Assembly: GCA_018267435.1 (NCBI GenBank)
Contig: JAFDYM010000296.1
Location: forward strand, 1-15,286
DNA length: 15,286 nucleotides
Reading direction: 5' to 3'
Source of the DNA: Bacteroidota bacterium
GTDB taxonomy: Bacteria > Bacteroidota > Bacteroidia > Chitinophagales > LD1
In this document: positions 14,071 to 15,286 of the stretch, one piece after another
Layout: every line of letters begins with the position of its first letter
Position numbering within the stretch: the stretch's first letter is position 1
Made by a program: the position numbers and the translations under genes
Notes under the pieces: model-generated
What the model saw: the letters and a program-made list of their open reading frames with translations, nothing else
Databases searched by the model: none
What the model was told of the DNA's origin: nothing

Positions 14071-14946
14071 TTACCATTCCATGACACTCCCCCGCTCAAA
14101 AGTCCACTCGGGGGTATACAGCTTTTCGCTTACTTCATCCACCTTGTACCAAGGGCTATATTCAGGGTGAGCAGGGTTGTGCAGTATCTGTATGTTCTGC
14201 GCGGGCATATAGCTTTGCGCCAGCATAAAAGCCTTCTCGCCCTTGCTGTTTACTGCCACATCCATCACTATCACCGCATGGCCGGGGAAGCCCCCTTTTA
14301 TAAATACATCTCCTGCCTTTATGTTGTTTAGGTCAGCCACAGGTTTCAGTTCATTGCTCAGCGACTGTGTACCACAGTAATTGAACACCATATCCATATA
14401 CTTGCGAAATGTGGCATAGCTTGTATCTACATTCGCAGTTTTGCTCCAGCTTACATTGTTGCCGCTTATGTTTACCCTATAGCCCTCGCGCCATTTGCCA
14501 TAGTTGCACTTAAAGCCATTGGTAAAGTTGAAACTTATGTCATTATACTTTACCACGCTATACAAGTACTCCGCGCGTAGGCGCATTACCGCATCGGCGC
14601 ACTGCTGCAAGTCCTTCTTGCCTACATCTATATCCATCACGGCGTAGTGCGCGCTTTGGTTGCCTTTGGCATCGCCATTGTACAACATTACATCTGGCTT
14701 GCCAGGCTTTAGCGGTACATTCCGCAGCCAATCGGCAAAGCTATGCTTAGCCACATTTTGGCGAGTGTAGCCCTTGGGCGCAGCTATACGGTTTTGCATT
14801 CTATGCTCGCTAGCATAGCTGCCTTTCCAAGCGTATATGTTATGTGTAGAAGAATCGGCGCTAGCTTCATTTGTGTTTTGCTGCACAGGGCTGCTACTGC
14901 ACGAAAACAGCAGCAGCAATACTAAGTAGGGTAATTTATAGGTCAT
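14071..14946 (-). CDS. DUF4846 domain lipoprotein
   Basis: A 291-aa putative lipoprotein: the N-terminus MTYKLPYLVLLLLFSC ends in a lipobox-like LFSC with Cys16 as the likely lipidation site, followed by a Ser/Asn-rich linker. Residues from about 50 on match my memory of DUF4846: KGYTRQNVAKHSFADWLRNVPLKPGKPDVMLYNG, then AVMDIDVGKKDLQQCADAVMRLRAEYLY, KAGDVFIKGGFPGHAVIVMDVA and LAQSYMPAQNIQILHNP. The invariant-looking D/C/H residues (QQCADAV, PGHAVIV) hint at an enzymatic fold, but no function is established for the family to my knowledge. The start is the only ATG giving the lipoprotein signal. It is divergent from the structured segment at 15089. Confidence 0.85.
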   Translation of the reverse strand: MTYKLPYLVLLLLFSCSSSPVQQNTNEASADSSTHNIYAWKGSYASEHRMQNRIAAPKGYTRQNVAKHSFADWLRNVPLKPGKPDVMLYNGDAKGNQSAHYAVMDIDVGKKDLQQCADAVMRLRAEYLYSVVKYNDISFNFTNGFKCNYGKWREGYRVNISGNNVSWSKTANVDTSYATFRKYMDMVFNYCGTQSLSNELKPVADLNNIKAGDVFIKGGFPGHAVIVMDVAVNSKGEKAFMLAQSYMPAQNIQILHNPAHPEYSPWYKVDEVSEKLYTPEWTFERGSVMEW

Positions 14947-15049
14947 ACTATCTAACGCCGTACGGAATAGTTTAGTATAGCGTAAATTACTGTTATGATT
15001 TAGGGATTATGTATCGATAGCTATTACTTTAGGTAGCAGAGGTCCATAC

Positions 15050-15080
15050 CCCGCATGGGGGGCGGCACCCCCCATGCGGG
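15050..15080. repeat. Perfect GC-rich palindrome, 13-bp stem
   Basis: CCCGCATGGGGGG (15050-15062) pairs with CCCCCCATGCGGG (15068-15080) around the loop CGGCA. No T-run follows on either strand, so it is not a standard intrinsic terminator. It sits about 9 bases upstream of the -33 element of the next promoter. It could be a REP-like repeat, an operator or an insulating hairpin. Confidence 0.75.
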
Positions 15081-15088
15081 AAACCCGA

Positions 15089-15121
15089 TTTGCATTTGCC
15101 CTGTTCCGTGTTGTATCTTTG
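15089..15121 (+). promoter_or_regulatory. Strong Bacteroidota-type promoter
   Basis: TATCTTTG at 15114-15121 matches TAnnTTTG exactly, with TTTG at 15089-15092, 21 bases upstream (another TTTG lies at 15095-15098). Transcription would begin near 15126-15130. It points into the structured segment and the possible gene start at 15241. Confidence 0.65.
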
Positions 15122-15127
15122 CATCGT

Positions 15128-15240
15128 AAAGGCCGATTTTAGGATTAGCGTTCTTCTATCGGTTGGCTCCGTTCCTGTTCATAGCTAGAACAGCCACGGG
15201 AGGTGCAGCAGGGCAAACCAGACAAGCTTGCCATGCTGCA
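15128..15240 (+). ncRNA. Candidate structured RNA or 5' leader
   Basis: Downstream of the promoter the sequence is full of complementary pairs. CTGTTC (15175-15180) pairs with GAACAG (15188-15193) around ATAGCTA, and CTCCGT (15167-15172) with ACGGGAG (15196-15202, one bulged G) extends this stem outward. GCAGCA plus GGCAA (15205-15210, 15212-15216) pair with TTGCC plus TGCTGC (15228-15232, 15234-15239), 11 pairs with one mismatch around an 11-base loop. CCGAT (15133-15137) can pair with ATCGG (15158-15162). I do not recognise an Rfam family: SRP, tmRNA, RNase P, TPP, cobalamin and SAM signatures are absent. It may be an independent small RNA or a leader controlling the ATG that follows. Confidence 0.45.
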
Positions 15241-15286
15241 ATGGCGAAACTCAAAATATCGCTACCACACAGTTCCGTTCAAGTAT
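15241..15286 (+). CDS. Possible start of a gene running off the right edge
   Basis: An ATG at 15241 opens a frame of 15 codons (MAKLKISLPHSSVQV) to the end of the window. It lies about 115 bases downstream of a strong promoter and one base after a stable hairpin. The length is too short for any assignment; short N-termini beginning MAxxKxxL occur in many families, including Bacteroidota tyrosine recombinases, but nothing here proves that. Confidence 0.3.
   Translation, partial: MAKLKISLPHSSVQV

Larger units (their letters stand above)
14947..15286. other. Right-edge region without a complete gene
   Basis: This 340-base stretch starts with an A/T-rich spacer (14947-15049) that must hold the promoter of the minus-strand DUF4846 gene, though no clear TAnnTTTG match is seen there. 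It continues with the 15050-15080 palindrome, the 15089-15121 promoter, a strongly self-complementary transcribed segment, and a possible gene start at 15241. No sizeable ORF is present on either strand. Confidence 0.6.

Noticed and set aside
15194..15214. Resemblance of the right-edge segment to the SRP RNA core (GGGAGG followed by GCAGC)
   Set aside because: The conserved GGAAGGAAGCAGC-type loop and the matching symmetric internal loop cannot be formed; pairing fails next to the supposed tetraloop.
1..15286. Defence system, CRISPR array, integrase, transposase or tRNA genes
   Set aside because: Both strands were read for spaced direct repeats, cloverleaf sequences and recombinase or nuclease motifs; none was found. 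The 15-codon start at 15241 is too short to call an integrase.

Overview
The window reads as a chromosomal stretch of a Bacteroidota bacterium, most likely of the Chitinophagales/Chitinophagaceae type. The signs are a type IX secretion (T9SS) type B / gliding-motility C-terminal domain, a second protein with SprB-like repeats and a T9SS type A tail, DUF4199 and DUF4846 family proteins, promoters of the TAnnTTTG type, and almost no Shine-Dalgarno sequences. No rRNA, tRNA, CRISPR array, transposase or phage gene was found. The taxonomic guess rests on gene families and motifs, not on a database search.

Layout from left to right. (1) 1-1601, plus: the 3' end of a large secreted adhesin-like protein with Ig-like and PKD domains. 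(2) 1640-3799, plus: a tight three-gene run of a covalent-FAD oxidase, a DUF4199 membrane protein and a secreted YciI-like protein. (3) 3803-5428, minus: a secreted transglutaminase-like protein with a helical repeat (TPR-like) tail, tail-to-tail with the previous run and only 3 bases away. (4) 5561-6859, plus: an unrecognised 432-aa cytoplasmic protein. (5) 6860-7114: a promoter-like site, an intrinsic terminator and a copy of an intergenic repeat. (6) 10015 down to 7115, minus: fabG followed by a large membrane-anchored VWA protein. (7) 10016-10383: a gene-free divergent spacer with two repeat-like segments. (8) 10384-11278, plus: two small secreted proteins, each with its own terminator. 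(9) 11434-12555, plus: an M42 metallopeptidase with a complete metal site and its own terminator. (10) 12618-13127, plus: a small two-helix membrane protein. (11) 14946 down to 13212, minus: a DUF4846 lipoprotein and the small SprB-repeat/T9SS-tail protein. (12) 14947-15286: a perfect 13-bp-stem palindrome, a very good Bacteroidota promoter, a strongly structured transcribed segment, and the possible first 15 codons of a gene that runs off the window.

Most of the window is ordinary chromosomal content with a strong cell-envelope bias: at least eight of the thirteen clear genes encode exported, lipid-anchored or membrane proteins. I see no convincing multi-gene defence, mobile or biosynthetic system. 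The best candidates for something undescribed are the promoter-driven structured RNA at the right edge (15089-15243), the short transcript unit at 6923-7013, the diverged intergenic repeat shared by two convergent gene junctions, and the unrecognised 432-aa protein.
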